Source: Bradyrhizobium erythrophlei (lineage in GTDB: Bacteria; Pseudomonadota; Alphaproteobacteria; Rhizobiales; Xanthobacteraceae). From it: DNA of 64,000 nt. The stretch lies in the NCBI GenBank assembly GCA_900129675.1, contig FSRD01000001.1, positions 4,639,501-4,703,500 on the forward strand, in the 5' to 3' direction. Position 1 is the first letter of the stretch, and each line of letters opens with the position of its first letter. The position numbers and the translations under genes are program-made. Shown here piece by piece: positions 25,377-34,407 of this stretch. The notes under the pieces are model-generated. The model was given only the letters and a program-made list of their open reading frames with translations. It did no database searches and was not told the origin of the DNA.

Positions 25377-26639
25377 TCATTGCGGCTTGAACACGTCGCG
25401 GTTCAAGATCGCTGTGACACCCAGGTTCGGGACATCGACGAGTTGCGCGATGTGGAGATCGACGGCCACGCTCACCAGTACGTAAGCCTGCTCGCGGCTA
25501 AGACCCTTTGTCTTGACCAGAAAGTCGATCATGTTGAGCGTGGCGTTTCGCGCTGCCAAACTGACATCCTCCGAGAGGTTTGCCAGCGGAGCGATCTTCT
25601 GGCCACCAAGGTAGGTGTCGAAAACCGGCAATTCGCCCTCGGGCTTGAGCGGAAGCCCCGAGACAGCATAGAAACTCCCCGGGGCGAGGCTCTTTAGCTG
25701 CGAGCCGCCTTCGAAGTGCATGGTCGTAAGCAGCGAAGCCATGCCCGGGATCACCTTGGCCTGGAGCGTCACCTTTGCGCCCATCTCAATGGCGGTGCCC
25801 GCCACCTCGCCGCCGCCCTGGGCGAAATGAACGTCACCCGCGAAAAGCCCACAGCCGTCGATAAAGCAAGGAAACAGCAGCGTGGTGCCGACCACCGTCT
25901 CCTTGGTGTCGAGATTGCCGCCGTTCTCCCGTGGCGGAACGGTGCGAACACACTTGTCCTTCGCCGTACCATTGGGACCGCAAAGATTCGCCGGCAGGGC
26001 ATCAACCGGCTGAGGGGTCAACGCCGCGCCGCCCGCGTCAGCGAGCGCCTTCTCCCGTTTGAGCCACGTCTCAAGCTCAGGCTCGCCCGGCAAGACGCCG
26101 ACCGTGCCCATGAACGCATTCATGGGAACGGAGATTCCCGGCAGATCCTTCGAACGCGCTTCGAGACGCGTCAGGTTCCAGTGCACGATGAAAGGATCAC
26201 GGAAGACATCACGCAAGAAGCCAAATCCTGGCACGATCGTAGTGTAACCGAAATCGTCGGGAGCGATGTCCACCACGGTAACGGCGAGTGCGTCGCCCCG
26301 TCTGGCCCCTTCAATGTAGACGGGCCCGGTCAGCGGATGCACGAGGTTGAGATTGACGGCCGCCACATCCTGCGCCGTCGAATCGAAGGTCAGGTCAGAA
26401 TCGAGCGCATCGCGCGTTTCGAGTACAAAAAGCTGCTCAGGATTTACACGGGCGGCGGGCTTGATTGCGAAATGATACCGGTTGAAGCAGTGCGGATCGT
26501 CCTTGCAGTGCTTGCCGGATTTTCCCACGATCAGCGGGGCGGCGCCCTTGACGTCACTGGTGTCCGCCCACACCCCACCCCCACTCGCGACCAGGAGCAG
26601 GGCGATGGCCGACACCATCCAAACGGGTCTGGATTTCAT
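25377..26639 (-). CDS. Exported acetamidase/formamidase-family protein
   Basis: 420 residues from the ATG at 26639, with a signal peptide of about 25 residues (MKSRPVWMVSAIALLLVAS). The FmdA/AmdA fold is recognisable by GPVYIEGARRGDALAVTVVDI, VPGFGF, CFIDGCGLFAGDVHFAQGGGEV and the C-terminal QAYVLVSVAVDLHIAQLVD. The GDVHxxxGxGE motif carries the metal and catalytic residues. Typical family members hydrolyse formamide or acetamide in the cytoplasm; this one should act in the periplasm. It leads the leftward group that ends with HupE/UreJ. Confidence 0.85.
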   Translation of the reverse strand: MKSRPVWMVSAIALLLVASGGGVWADTSDVKGAAPLIVGKSGKHCKDDPHCFNRYHFAIKPAARVNPEQLFVLETRDALDSDLTFDSTAQDVAAVNLNLVHPLTGPVYIEGARRGDALAVTVVDIAPDDFGYTTIVPGFGFLRDVFRDPFIVHWNLTRLEARSKDLPGISVPMNAFMGTVGVLPGEPELETWLKREKALADAGGAALTPQPVDALPANLCGPNGTAKDKCVRTVPPRENGGNLDTKETVVGTTLLFPCFIDGCGLFAGDVHFAQGGGEVAGTAIEMGAKVTLQAKVIPGMASLLTTMHFEGGSQLKSLAPGSFYAVSGLPLKPEGELPVFDTYLGGQKIAPLANLSEDVSLAARNATLNMIDFLVKTKGLSREQAYVLVSVAVDLHIAQLVDVPNLGVTAILNRDVFKPQ

Positions 26640-26869
26640 TGGATGTCCTCCCTGTCTCGCGGAGAACGCCACTCCCAAATCCTATTAGGGGCACTAGGCA
26701 AGTCAAGTATGGCGAAAGGGTCAGCCGAACTGTCGGAGTTTGCAGCAACGAAATTCGAGCCCATGATCGACGCTTGCGCAGCAAAACTCTCAGCAGTTCT
26801 GACAAGCTGCAAGCACTTGGCAATGTTCATGCACGCAGGCCAGCCCAAATGTCCAAATTTGGCAGCCTG
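26640..26869. other. Intergenic region upstream of the amidase gene
   Basis: It holds the upstream region of the amidase gene. A 73-codon frame from ATG 26709 to 26930 has no good ribosome site and no known family, so I do not call it. Confidence 0.35.
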
Positions 26870-27270
26870 CGGCCCCATGCAGATCGACGGCATTCGGTGC
26901 ATCGCCTTTGGGCTTGATAGGCGTCCGTGATGTTGGCGGCGGCTAGCACGCCCGACACAATCTCTTTGGCCGTCATGGGCTCTGTGGCCGTCCTGAGCAC
27001 GTCCCGGGAATGAAGGAATTTCCCCCATGCCCGGTCGCCGCCGGCCGCGTTCGAAGCCTCGCGCCGTTTGATGATCAGGGCTATCCTTTCTCCGCCATGA
27101 AGCTTGGCCCCGGTGGCGGCTCTCGGGTGCAAGAAATGAGCCGCACTGTTTGCGTTGGTGATCAAATGACGCACGGCGGCCAAAAGGGTTTCGGCATGAC
27201 AAAGCACGGCCGATCCGGGCACGCGACCCGATCGCCGCGCTTCCGCTTCCTGCAGAAGCTCGAAGCGCAA
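26870..27270 (-). pseudogene. Degenerate small regulatory-type ORF
   Basis: The frame encodes GGDRAWGKFLHSRDVLRTATEPMTAKEIVSGVLAAANITDAY. This resembles the winged-helix-like segment of short proteins I recall as common in Rhizobiales (typical text: LR.A.GPLTSREIA..VMAAKG). The N-terminal helical coiled part expected before it is not convincing, and the C-terminus looks scrambled. I treat it as a decayed copy. Confidence 0.35.
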
Positions 27271-27715
27271 AAGAATGATCGCAAGGACCGCTCTCGGATC
27301 AAGGACCCGAAACAGTCCGTCGAGGAGCTATTCCATCCCCGGAAAGCAACATGAGGCCTGACGAACTATCCGCGCTCGCGGCGTTCGATCTACTCGAAAT
27401 GATGTTCAAGAGTGGCGTGATTGCGGGTAGACGGCCCCGTGATGCTCATTTGCGAGATCGATTGAAGAGGTCTTTCGCTTGCCGTTTGCCGCCTCCGGGA
27501 TTTTCTCAGTCAGGCCAAGGTAACGTTGGCGCCCACAGGGAGTGCCGAATTCCGAGAGGGGGAACGTGAATGGCGCTGAGGCTCACCAAACCCGTGGACT
27601 TCACCCTCCACATGGGCCGGAACCCCGTCCGTGATTGTTCGTGACATCCGGTGGGGTTGGAGTGCTGGCGGGGCCGAAGCCCCGCCAGTGACGAATCTAT
27701 GGCCAGCAATCGCTA
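27271..27715. other. Region without a supported gene
   Basis: A 72-codon plus-strand frame (27351-27569) starts with ATG, but its C-terminal half has low-complexity Arg/Gly/Pro codon use and no known motif. No repeat or terminator was seen. Confidence 0.35.
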
Positions 27716-28060
27716 TCACGACTTGCCGCCGTTCTTTTCGATGATGGTAATCAGGCTCCGCAGCACATAACGCGCATGCTGGCCGACGAAGGGACCGCCG
27801 TGCATCTCCCTGATGGTCTCGATAGTGATGCCGGCCTTGCGGAGTTTGTGAACATAGCCGCTCCAGCGTGGTCCCGGATGATCGATCGGGGTGCAGCCGT
27901 TGTCATTGGCGGCCTTCAACTCCAGCAATGCCCAAGCGTCGCGCGCACTGTAACCTCTGGACCGGCACGATCTGCTGATCGTGTGAGCGGGCGATAGCGG
28001 CTGATGTCGAACAACGGCGCGGGCTCGCGATGAGCCCACGCTTTTTTTGGATGCCGCCAT
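27716..28060 (-). CDS. Short winged-helix-like conserved protein, start uncertain
   Basis: The last 70 residues read ALLELKAANDNGCTPIDHPGPRWSGYVHKLRKAGITIETI...HGGPFVGQHARYVLRS. I recognise this as a short helix-turn-helix type protein frequent in Bradyrhizobium. The first 40 residues are Arg/Ser-rich and do not fit, so the real start may lie near 27960, or the 5' end is damaged. A DNA-binding role is an inference from the fold. Confidence 0.5.
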   Translation of the reverse strand: MAASKKSVGSSRARAVVRHQPLSPAHTISRSCRSRGYSARDAWALLELKAANDNGCTPIDHPGPRWSGYVHKLRKAGITIETIREMHGGPFVGQHARYVLRSLITIIEKNGGKS

Positions 28061-28214
28061 CCAGCCGGCCGGGCTGGCGATCTTGGTCTCATGCGAAAGT
28101 CATAAGCGGCACCGGTGCGGTTCAGCTTGAACCGGCGTCCGTTACCACGCACAATGGCGCAGCACGCCAGTTTCGGATTTTATCAAGCAGAACAAGATTA
28201 TAGGGAAGAAACAC

Positions 28215-29201
28215 GTGGGACATATTCTTAAAGCCACGGCCGCGTTGGCGGCCATGATCGTCAGTGCGCCGGCGTTTGCCGGCTGGGAGCCGACCAAGCC
28301 GGTTGAAATCGTTGTCGCGGCGGGCGCCGGCGGCGCCTCCGACCAGATGGCGCGCATGATGCAGGCCGCGATCCAGAAGAACAATCTGATGAAGCAGCCG
28401 ATGGTGGTGTCGCTCAAGGGCGGAGCGTCCGGCGCCGAGGCGCTGATGTACATGAAGTCCAGCGACGGCGACGCCAACAAGATTTTGATCGCCTACTCGT
28501 TGATCTACATGCTGCCGCTGTCGGCAAAAATTCCCTTCAACTGGCGCGAACTGACGCCGGTATCGGTGATCGCGCTCGATCAATTCGTATTGTGGGATAA
28601 TGCTGCCGGGCCGAAGACCGTGAAGGAATTCATCGAAGCCGCCAAGGCCGCAAGCTCGCCGTTCAAGATGGGCGGCACCGGTTCGAAGCGCGAGGATCAC
28701 GTCCTGACCGTGTTCATGGAGCAGAAGACCGGCGCGAAATTCTCCTATCTGCCCTACAAATCCGGCGGCGAGGCGGCGACGCAGCTGGTCGGCAACCACA
28801 CCGAATCCAACGTCAACAACCCATCCGAAAATCTCGAAGTCTGGCGCGCCGGCCAGGTTCGCGCGCTCTGCGTGTTCGACAGGGAGCGCATTTCCTACAC
28901 GACCAAGGTGACCGACAGCCAATCGTGGCACGATATTCCGACCTGCAAGGAAGAGGGGCTCGACGTGCAGTATTTGATGCTGCGCGCGATGTTCCTGCCC
29001 GGCAAGGTGACACCGGAGCAGCAGGCGTTCTATGTCGACCTGTTCCAGAAGGTGACGCAAACGGCCGAGTACAAGGACTATATGGAGAAGCAGGCGCTGA
29101 AGCCGATCTTCCTCACCGGCAAGGACATGGTCAAATTCCTCGAGGAGGACGACAAGCTGAACGCCTCGCTGATGAACGAAGCAGGCTTTGTCGCGAAATA
29201 G
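28215..29201 (+). CDS. tctC: Tripartite tricarboxylate transporter substrate-binding protein (Bug family)
   Basis: 328 residues with a GTG start after GGGAAG. A signal peptide of about 22 residues (MGHILKATAALAAMIVSAPAFA) is followed by the Bug/TctC fold: KPVEIVVAAGAGGASDQMAR, the P-loop-like turn that binds a carboxylate, and SYLPYKSGGEAATQLVG. It captures a small ligand in the periplasm and delivers it to TctA/TctB, encoded 3 kb downstream. Between them lie methylthioadenosine salvage genes, which hints at the ligand. The orientation matches mtnP-mtnA-tctB-tctA. Confidence 0.9.
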   Translation: MGHILKATAALAAMIVSAPAFAGWEPTKPVEIVVAAGAGGASDQMARMMQAAIQKNNLMKQPMVVSLKGGASGAEALMYMKSSDGDANKILIAYSLIYMLPLSAKIPFNWRELTPVSVIALDQFVLWDNAAGPKTVKEFIEAAKAASSPFKMGGTGSKREDHVLTVFMEQKTGAKFSYLPYKSGGEAATQLVGNHTESNVNNPSENLEVWRAGQVRALCVFDRERISYTTKVTDSQSWHDIPTCKEEGLDVQYLMLRAMFLPGKVTPEQQAFYVDLFQKVTQTAEYKDYMEKQALKPIFLTGKDMVKFLEEDDKLNASLMNEAGFVAK

Positions 29202-29217
29202 CTTTTCCACGAGCTGC

Positions 29218-29868
29218 CTATTTCCCGGCCGGGCCGTATCCGGCGATCCGGCCGAGAACGTTCTTGATTTCCTTTTTCGACAGCAGTCGTGGTTTGCCGA
29301 TTTGAAGGCAGCCATGATATTGCCGCGCCAGCGTCTCCACCTCAACGGCAATCCACATCGCTTTCGAGAGCGACGGCCCGATCGCAATCATGCCGTGATG
29401 TTCCAGCAGGCAGGCCAGCCTGCCCTCAAGCGCGCGGACGGCATGTTGCGAAAGCTCCTGCGTGCCGAAGGTTGCGTAGGGCGCGCAGCGGATCGTATCG
29501 CCGCCGGCAACGGCGATCATGTAGTGGATCGGTGGAATCTCCAGCCCCATGATGGCCAGGATCGTCGAATAGGGCGGATGGGCATGAACCACGGCGTTCA
29601 CTTCCGGCCGGGCCTTGAGGATATCGAGGTGAAAGCGCCACTCGCTCGACGGACGCTGGGCGGTGTCGAATGAGCCGTCGAGGCCCATATAGACGATCTG
29701 CTCGGGCTGCATCGTCTCGTAAGCTACGCTGGTCGGCGTGATCAGCATGCCGGCCTCGTGGCGCAGGCTGATATTGCCCGATGTGCCCTGATTGATGCCG
29801 AGCGCGTTCATGCGCAGACAGGCGTCGATGATGGACTGGCGCTTTTCCCGGTCGTTTGCGGCTGGCAT
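29218..29868 (-). CDS. Class II aldolase, likely 5-methylthioribulose-1-phosphate aldolase (Ald2-like)
   Basis: 216 residues from the ATG at 29868. Zinc ligands are visible in HAHPPYST (about residues 95-97) and HHGMIA (about 158), and the acid/base Glu lies in SSEWRFH (about 79). The family includes fuculose-phosphate aldolase, MtnB dehydratase and Ald2. Beside mtnP and mtnA the likely substrate is 5-methylthioribulose-1-phosphate. Cleavage would give DHAP and 2-methylthioacetaldehyde (DHAP shunt). No mtnC, mtnD or mtnX is present here to complete the classic MtnB route. It is divergent from mtnP, with 161 bp between. Confidence 0.75.
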   Translation of the reverse strand: MPAANDREKRQSIIDACLRMNALGINQGTSGNISLRHEAGMLITPTSVAYETMQPEQIVYMGLDGSFDTAQRPSSEWRFHLDILKARPEVNAVVHAHPPYSTILAIMGLEIPPIHYMIAVAGGDTIRCAPYATFGTQELSQHAVRALEGRLACLLEHHGMIAIGPSLSKAMWIAVEVETLARQYHGCLQIGKPRLLSKKEIKNVLGRIAGYGPAGK

Positions 29869-29986
29869 CAATTTTCTCCGAAGCCTGACGGTGCAATGCC
29901 ATTCAATCACAAGCCCTTTGCAGGCCGAGAACAATGGTTGATTTTTGTGTCGCAGTATAGTCGAACATCTGGATGCTTTGGGGGCG

Positions 29987-29999
29987 GGCTGCAGCAGCC
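29987..29999. promoter_or_regulatory. GC-rich palindrome between aldolase and mtnP genes
   Basis: GGCTGC-A-GCAGCC is a perfect 6-1-6 palindrome in the divergent intergenic region, 30 bp upstream of mtnP. It could be an operator; nothing more can be said. Confidence 0.35.
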
Positions 30000-30029
30000 G
30001 TCTGCCGTTGAAAAATTCTGGGAGAAATC

Positions 30030-30905
30030 ATGACGAATGCCGTGCTTGGCATTATCGGCGGATCCGGCGTCTACGACCTGCCGGGGCTGGAAAACGTCCG
30101 CGACGAGACGATCGAAAGCCCTTGGGGTGAACCTTCCGCGCCGGTCCGGCGCGGCACCATCGCCGGCTTGCCTATCGTGTTTTTGCCGCGGCATGGCAAG
30201 GGGCACGTGCTGTCGCCATCCGACATCAACTACCGCGCCAACATCGACGTGTTGAAGCGGGCAGGGGTCACCGACCTGATTTCGCTGTCGGCCTGCGGTT
30301 CGTTCCGGGAGGAGCTGCCGCCCGGCGCGTTCGTGCTCGTCGATCAGTTTGTCGATCGGACCCACAAGCGCGAGAGTTCGTTCTTCGGCAAGGGCTGCGT
30401 CGCCCATGTCTCGATGGCGCATCCGGTGTCGCCGCGATTGCTTGCACATCTGGCGGCGGCGGCGAAAGCCGAGGACATCGCGGCCGTGCACGGCGGCACC
30501 TATGTCTGCATGGAGGGCCCGCAGTTCTCGAGCCTCGCCGAGAGCCTGACCTACAAGGCGCAAGGGTTTTCGGTGATCGGCATGACCAACATGCCGGAGG
30601 CCAAGCTCGCCCGCGAGGCGGAGATCTGCTACGCCAGCGTGGCGATGGTCACCGATTTCGATTGCTGGCATCCCGATCATGACGCGGTGACGGTGCAGGA
30701 TATCATTCGCGTGCTGACCTCGAATGCCGAGAAGGCGAAAAGTCTGGTTGCGCGCCTGGCCCGGGATTTTCCGCGCCAGCATGAGCCATGCCCGGTCGGT
30801 TCGGACCGGGTGCTCGATACCGCGCTGATCACGGCGCCTGAGGCGCGCGATCCCGCGCTGTTGCAGAAGCTCGATGCGGTGGCGGGACGGGTGTTGCGGT
30901 CGTGA
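30030..30905 (+). CDS. mtnP: S-methyl-5'-thioadenosine phosphorylase
   Basis: 291 residues, full length, with a GGGAGAAATC ribosome site. It has the MTAP/PNP fold: the phosphate-binding loop LGIIGGSGVYDL at the start, RHGKGHVLSPSDINYRAN, SACGSF, and the purine-site segment CMEGPQFSSLAES...IGMTNMPEAKLAREAEICYASVAMVTDFDCWH. It splits methylthioadenosine into adenine and 5-methylthioribose-1-phosphate in the cytoplasm. mtnA follows 41 bp downstream on the same strand. Confidence 0.95.
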   Translation: MTNAVLGIIGGSGVYDLPGLENVRDETIESPWGEPSAPVRRGTIAGLPIVFLPRHGKGHVLSPSDINYRANIDVLKRAGVTDLISLSACGSFREELPPGAFVLVDQFVDRTHKRESSFFGKGCVAHVSMAHPVSPRLLAHLAAAAKAEDIAAVHGGTYVCMEGPQFSSLAESLTYKAQGFSVIGMTNMPEAKLAREAEICYASVAMVTDFDCWHPDHDAVTVQDIIRVLTSNAEKAKSLVARLARDFPRQHEPCPVGSDRVLDTALITAPEARDPALLQKLDAVAGRVLRS

Positions 30906-30946
30906 GAAAGTCTCCCAGCGGGCGCGCGACGCGAAGGGCGTAGAGC

Positions 30947-32047
30947 ATGAAGGTCGACGGTCGACATTTCCGCAGTATCTGGCTCGAGCCCGACGGCTGG
31001 TCGGTCGGCGCGATCGACCAGCGGCGGCTGCCGCATGAATTTGTTGTCGCGCGGTGGACCAGCGCCGATGACGCGGGCGAGGCGATCCGCTCCATGCTGG
31101 TGCGCGGTGCGCCGCTGATCGGCGCCACCGCAGCCTATGGCGTCGCGCTGGCCATGCGCGCCGATGCTTCCGATGCGGCGCTCGACCAGGCCCATAAAAT
31201 GCTGATCGCGACGCGGCCGACCGCGGTCAATCTGAAATGGGCGCTCGAGGAGATGCAGCGGACGCTTCGGCCGCTGGCGCCTTCGGCCCGCATCGAGGCG
31301 GCCTATCAGCGCGCCGCTTCGATCGCCGAAGAGGATGTGGCGATCAACCACGAAATTGGCCGGCATGGTCTGGGGCTGATCGAGGCGATCGCCGCGACCA
31401 AAAAGCCCGGCGAACCTGTCAACATATTGACGCATTGCAACGCCGGCTGGCTCGCGACGGTGGATTGGGGAACGGCGACGGCGCCGATTTATCTGGCGCA
31501 GGATCGCAGCCTCGCCGTTCATGTCTGGGTTGACGAAACAAGACCCCGCAATCAGGGCGCTTCGCTGACCGCGTGGGAGCTCGGCCATCACGGGGTGCCG
31601 CACACGGTGATCCCCGACAATACCGGCGGCCATCTGATGCAACATCGGATGGTCGATCTCGCCATCGTCGGAACCGACCGGGTCGCCGCCAATGGCGACG
31701 TTTGCAACAAGATCGGGACCTACCTGAAGGCGCTCGCCGCGCACGACAACGGCGTGCCATTCTACGTTGCGCTGCCGTCGCCGACCATCGACTTTAGTCT
31801 CGACGACGGCGCACGGATTCCGATCGAGCAGCGCGCGGCAAGCGAGGTAACGCACCTTACCGGGCGCACCGCCGACGGACGGATCGAAACCGTGCGCGTC
31901 GTTCCCGAGGGCTCGCCGATCGCCAATTATGGTTTCGACGTGACGCCGGCACGGCTGGTGACCGGATTGATCACCGAACGTGGCGTGCTCAGGCCCGAGC
32001 GTGCTGCACTTGCGAGCGCGTTTCCCGAGCGGGCTCTCACAGGCTGA
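30947..32047 (+). CDS. mtnA: Methylthioribose-1-phosphate isomerase
   Basis: 366 residues, the usual length. Signature segments are RGAPLIGATAAYG (about 52), ILTHCNAGWLATVDWGTA (catalytic Cys, about 165), the substrate-binding TRPRNQGASLTAWEL, and GTDRVAANGDVCNKIGTY (catalytic Asp, about 245). It converts 5-methylthioribose-1-phosphate from MtnP to 5-methylthioribulose-1-phosphate, the substrate proposed for the adjacent class II aldolase. It lies in a likely operon with mtnP upstream and tctB 73 bp downstream. Confidence 0.95.
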   Translation: MKVDGRHFRSIWLEPDGWSVGAIDQRRLPHEFVVARWTSADDAGEAIRSMLVRGAPLIGATAAYGVALAMRADASDAALDQAHKMLIATRPTAVNLKWALEEMQRTLRPLAPSARIEAAYQRAASIAEEDVAINHEIGRHGLGLIEAIAATKKPGEPVNILTHCNAGWLATVDWGTATAPIYLAQDRSLAVHVWVDETRPRNQGASLTAWELGHHGVPHTVIPDNTGGHLMQHRMVDLAIVGTDRVAANGDVCNKIGTYLKALAAHDNGVPFYVALPSPTIDFSLDDGARIPIEQRAASEVTHLTGRTADGRIETVRVVPEGSPIANYGFDVTPARLVTGLITERGVLRPERAALASAFPERALTG

Positions 32048-32120
32048 AGGTTGCATTGACGTCGGCAACGCCGGCACGGTATCCGGTATGCCAGCGTAGC
32101 CAGCCGGATCAATCTCATCC

Positions 32121-32663
32121 ATGTCCAATACCGATATCGAAATTGTCGTCGAGGATCCGACCGCGCCGGAGGCGGATTCGCCGGCGGTGGCCAGCACCGG
32201 CGTCGTCGATGTCGTGGTGTCGCTGTTGCTGCTGGCGCTGGCGCTGACGCTCGGATGGGACAATTGGCGCACCGGCGCCGCCTGGGACTCGACCGGCCCG
32301 CAGGCGGGCTATTTTCCGTTCTACCTGTCGGTGATCCTCGGCGCCGCCAGCCTCTATGGCCTCGCCACCGCTTTCCTGTCGCGCAAGGAAGCCGCCGAGA
32401 CCTTCGTTACGCGCGCGCAACTTCGCCGTGTCATGGCGGTGTTCGTGCCGACGCTGCTGTTCTGCCTCGCTACCCAATTTCTCGGCCTCTATGTCGCGAG
32501 CTTTCTCCTGATCGCAGTCTTCATGCGAATGGTCGGCAAGATCGCGCTGTGGAAGTCGCTGCTGACCGCCTTCGTGTTCACCGCCGCGATGTTCGTGACC
32601 TTCGACATCGCCTTCGACGTCATCATGCCGAAGGGACCGTTCGAAGCGGCCTTTGGCTATTAA
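32121..32663 (+). CDS. tctB: Tripartite tricarboxylate transporter TctB-family small membrane subunit
   Basis: 180 residues with four hydrophobic segments (about 28-45, 65-85, 105-140 split, 150-168). The Pro/Gly pattern of TctB is present (TGPQAGYFPFYLSVILGAASLYGL). It forms the small membrane part of the transporter with TctA, whose gene begins 22 bp downstream. The N-terminus is acidic and cytoplasmic. Confidence 0.9.
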   Translation: MSNTDIEIVVEDPTAPEADSPAVASTGVVDVVVSLLLLALALTLGWDNWRTGAAWDSTGPQAGYFPFYLSVILGAASLYGLATAFLSRKEAAETFVTRAQLRRVMAVFVPTLLFCLATQFLGLYVASFLLIAVFMRMVGKIALWKSLLTAFVFTAAMFVTFDIAFDVIMPKGPFEAAFGY

Positions 32664-32685
32664 ATAGTTCGACGGGACTCGCGTA

Positions 32686-34203
32686 ATGGAAGCCTTCGGT
32701 CTGCTCATGCACGGCTTTGCCGTTCTGCTGACATGGAAAACGCTGCTGCTGATGATGGTTGGCCTCGTGCTCGGCATTTTTGTCGGCGTGCTACCGGGGC
32801 TGGGCGGCCCCAACGGGGTCGCGATCCTGCTGCCGCTGACCTTCACCATGGACCCGACCTCGGCCATCGTGATGCTCTCCTGCATTTACTGGGGCGCCCT
32901 GTTCGGCGGGGCCATCACCTCGATCCTGTTCAACATCCCGGGCGAAGCCTGGTCGGTTGCGACCACCTTCGACGGCTATCCGATGGCGCAGCAAGGCAAG
33001 GCGGCGGAAGCGCTCACCGCGGCGTTCACCTCGTCCTTCATCGGCTCGCTGGTCGCGGTGCTCCTGATCACGTTCCTGGCGCCGATGATCTCCTCCTTTG
33101 CCCTGAAGTTCGGGCCGCCCGAATTCTTTGCGGTGTACCTGCTGACCTTCTGCTCCTTTGTCGGCCTCGGCCGCGAGGCCAAGCACAAGACCGTGATCTC
33201 GATGTCGCTCGGCCTGCTGCTGGCCGGCGTCGGCATGGACACAGTGTCCGGACAACTGCGCATGACCTTCGGGTCCACCGACCTGTTGCGCGGCATCAAT
33301 TTCCTGGTTGCGGTCATCGGCCTGTTCGGAATCAGCGAAATCCTGCTGACCATGGAAGAGCGCCTCGCGTTGCGCGGACACGCCGCCGCCATCAGCCTGC
33401 GCGTGGTGCTGTCGGTGTGGAAGGATTTGCCGAAATACTGGGTGACGCTGCTGCGCTCGTCCTTCATCGGCTGTTGGCTGGGCATCACCCCGGGCGGCGC
33501 GATCGCGGCCTCCTTCATGGGCTACAATCTGGCAAAGCGTTTTTCCAAGGACCCGGACAGTTTTGGCAAGGGCCGCATCGAGGGCGTGTTCGCGCCGGAA
33601 ACCGCCGCCCATGCATCCGGCACTTCCGCACTGTTGCCGATGCTGGCGCTCGGCATTCCCGGCTCCGGCACCGCGGCGATCCTGCTCGGCGGCCTGATGG
33701 TGTGGGGCCTCAATCCCGGGCCGCTGCTGTTCGTCGAGCACAAGGATTTCGTCTGGGGCCTGATCGCCTCGATGTATCTCGGCAATGTCGTTGGCCTGGT
33801 GCTGGTGCTGACCACGGTGCCGATCTTCGCCTCGATCCTGCGGGTGCCGTTTGCCGCCGTAGCTCCGATGATTGTGGTGTCCTGCGCGATCGGCGCCTAC
33901 GCGATCCAGAACGCGATGTTCGACATCTGGCTGATGCTGGGCTTTGGCGTTGTCGGCTATGTCTTCAAGAAGATCGGCATCCCCCTGGCGCCATTCACGC
34001 TGGCGCTCGTGCTCGGCAACCGCGCCGAGGATGCGTTCCGCCTGTCGATGATCGGCTCCGGCGGCGACATGAAGGTGTTCTGGTCGAACGGTCTCGTCGG
34101 CTCGATCACGACGCTCGCGATCGTGCTGCTGTTCTGGCCGGTGATCGACAGGGTATTTGGCGGCGTCGGACGGCTGCTGAGACCAGCCAAGGCCTCCATT
34201 TAG
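32686..34203 (+). CDS. tctA: Tripartite tricarboxylate transporter TctA-family permease
   Basis: 505 residues with about 11-12 transmembrane helices. The family motif LGIFVGVLPGLGGPNG (about residues 27-42) and the central repeat GCWLGITPGGAIAASF and LALGIPGSGTAAILLGGL are present. It carries the bound substrate across the inner membrane, driven by an ion gradient. Together with the SBP at 28215-29201 it makes a full TctABC system around the mtn genes. The spacing suggests it is the last gene of the mtnP-mtnA-tctB-tctA unit. Confidence 0.92.
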   Translation: MEAFGLLMHGFAVLLTWKTLLLMMVGLVLGIFVGVLPGLGGPNGVAILLPLTFTMDPTSAIVMLSCIYWGALFGGAITSILFNIPGEAWSVATTFDGYPMAQQGKAAEALTAAFTSSFIGSLVAVLLITFLAPMISSFALKFGPPEFFAVYLLTFCSFVGLGREAKHKTVISMSLGLLLAGVGMDTVSGQLRMTFGSTDLLRGINFLVAVIGLFGISEILLTMEERLALRGHAAAISLRVVLSVWKDLPKYWVTLLRSSFIGCWLGITPGGAIAASFMGYNLAKRFSKDPDSFGKGRIEGVFAPETAAHASGTSALLPMLALGIPGSGTAAILLGGLMVWGLNPGPLLFVEHKDFVWGLIASMYLGNVVGLVLVLTTVPIFASILRVPFAAVAPMIVVSCAIGAYAIQNAMFDIWLMLGFGVVGYVFKKIGIPLAPFTLALVLGNRAEDAFRLSMIGSGGDMKVFWSNGLVGSITTLAIVLLFWPVIDRVFGGVGRLLRPAKASI

Positions 34204-34407
34204 CGAGCAGGTGCGCTTGCGCCAATTTGTCGTTGGCCACAAATAAATAAATTTATCAATGACTTATATGTGATGCGCCGCACACGCTTGGCTGGTAGTC
34301 GAATAAGGCCGGTTGTGGCCCAGGGGTGACAGACTCGGGGAACCTGTCCTCGTATGCTCCACGCGTTCCATCGTTGATATTTTGATAATTTAATTAAGGA
34401 CGGGGCC

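Noticed and set aside
26709..26930. 73-codon plus-strand ORF with several Cys
   Set aside because: No clear ribosome site and it overlaps a minus-strand remnant; no family recognised. Possible but not supported.
27351..27569. 72-codon ORF with plausible first 25 residues
   Set aside because: The second half has random-looking codon use and there is no known homologue in memory.
32733..34250. 505-codon frame overlapping tctA
   Set aside because: It is a shadow of the high-GC tctA frame, Arg/Asp/His-rich with no domain.
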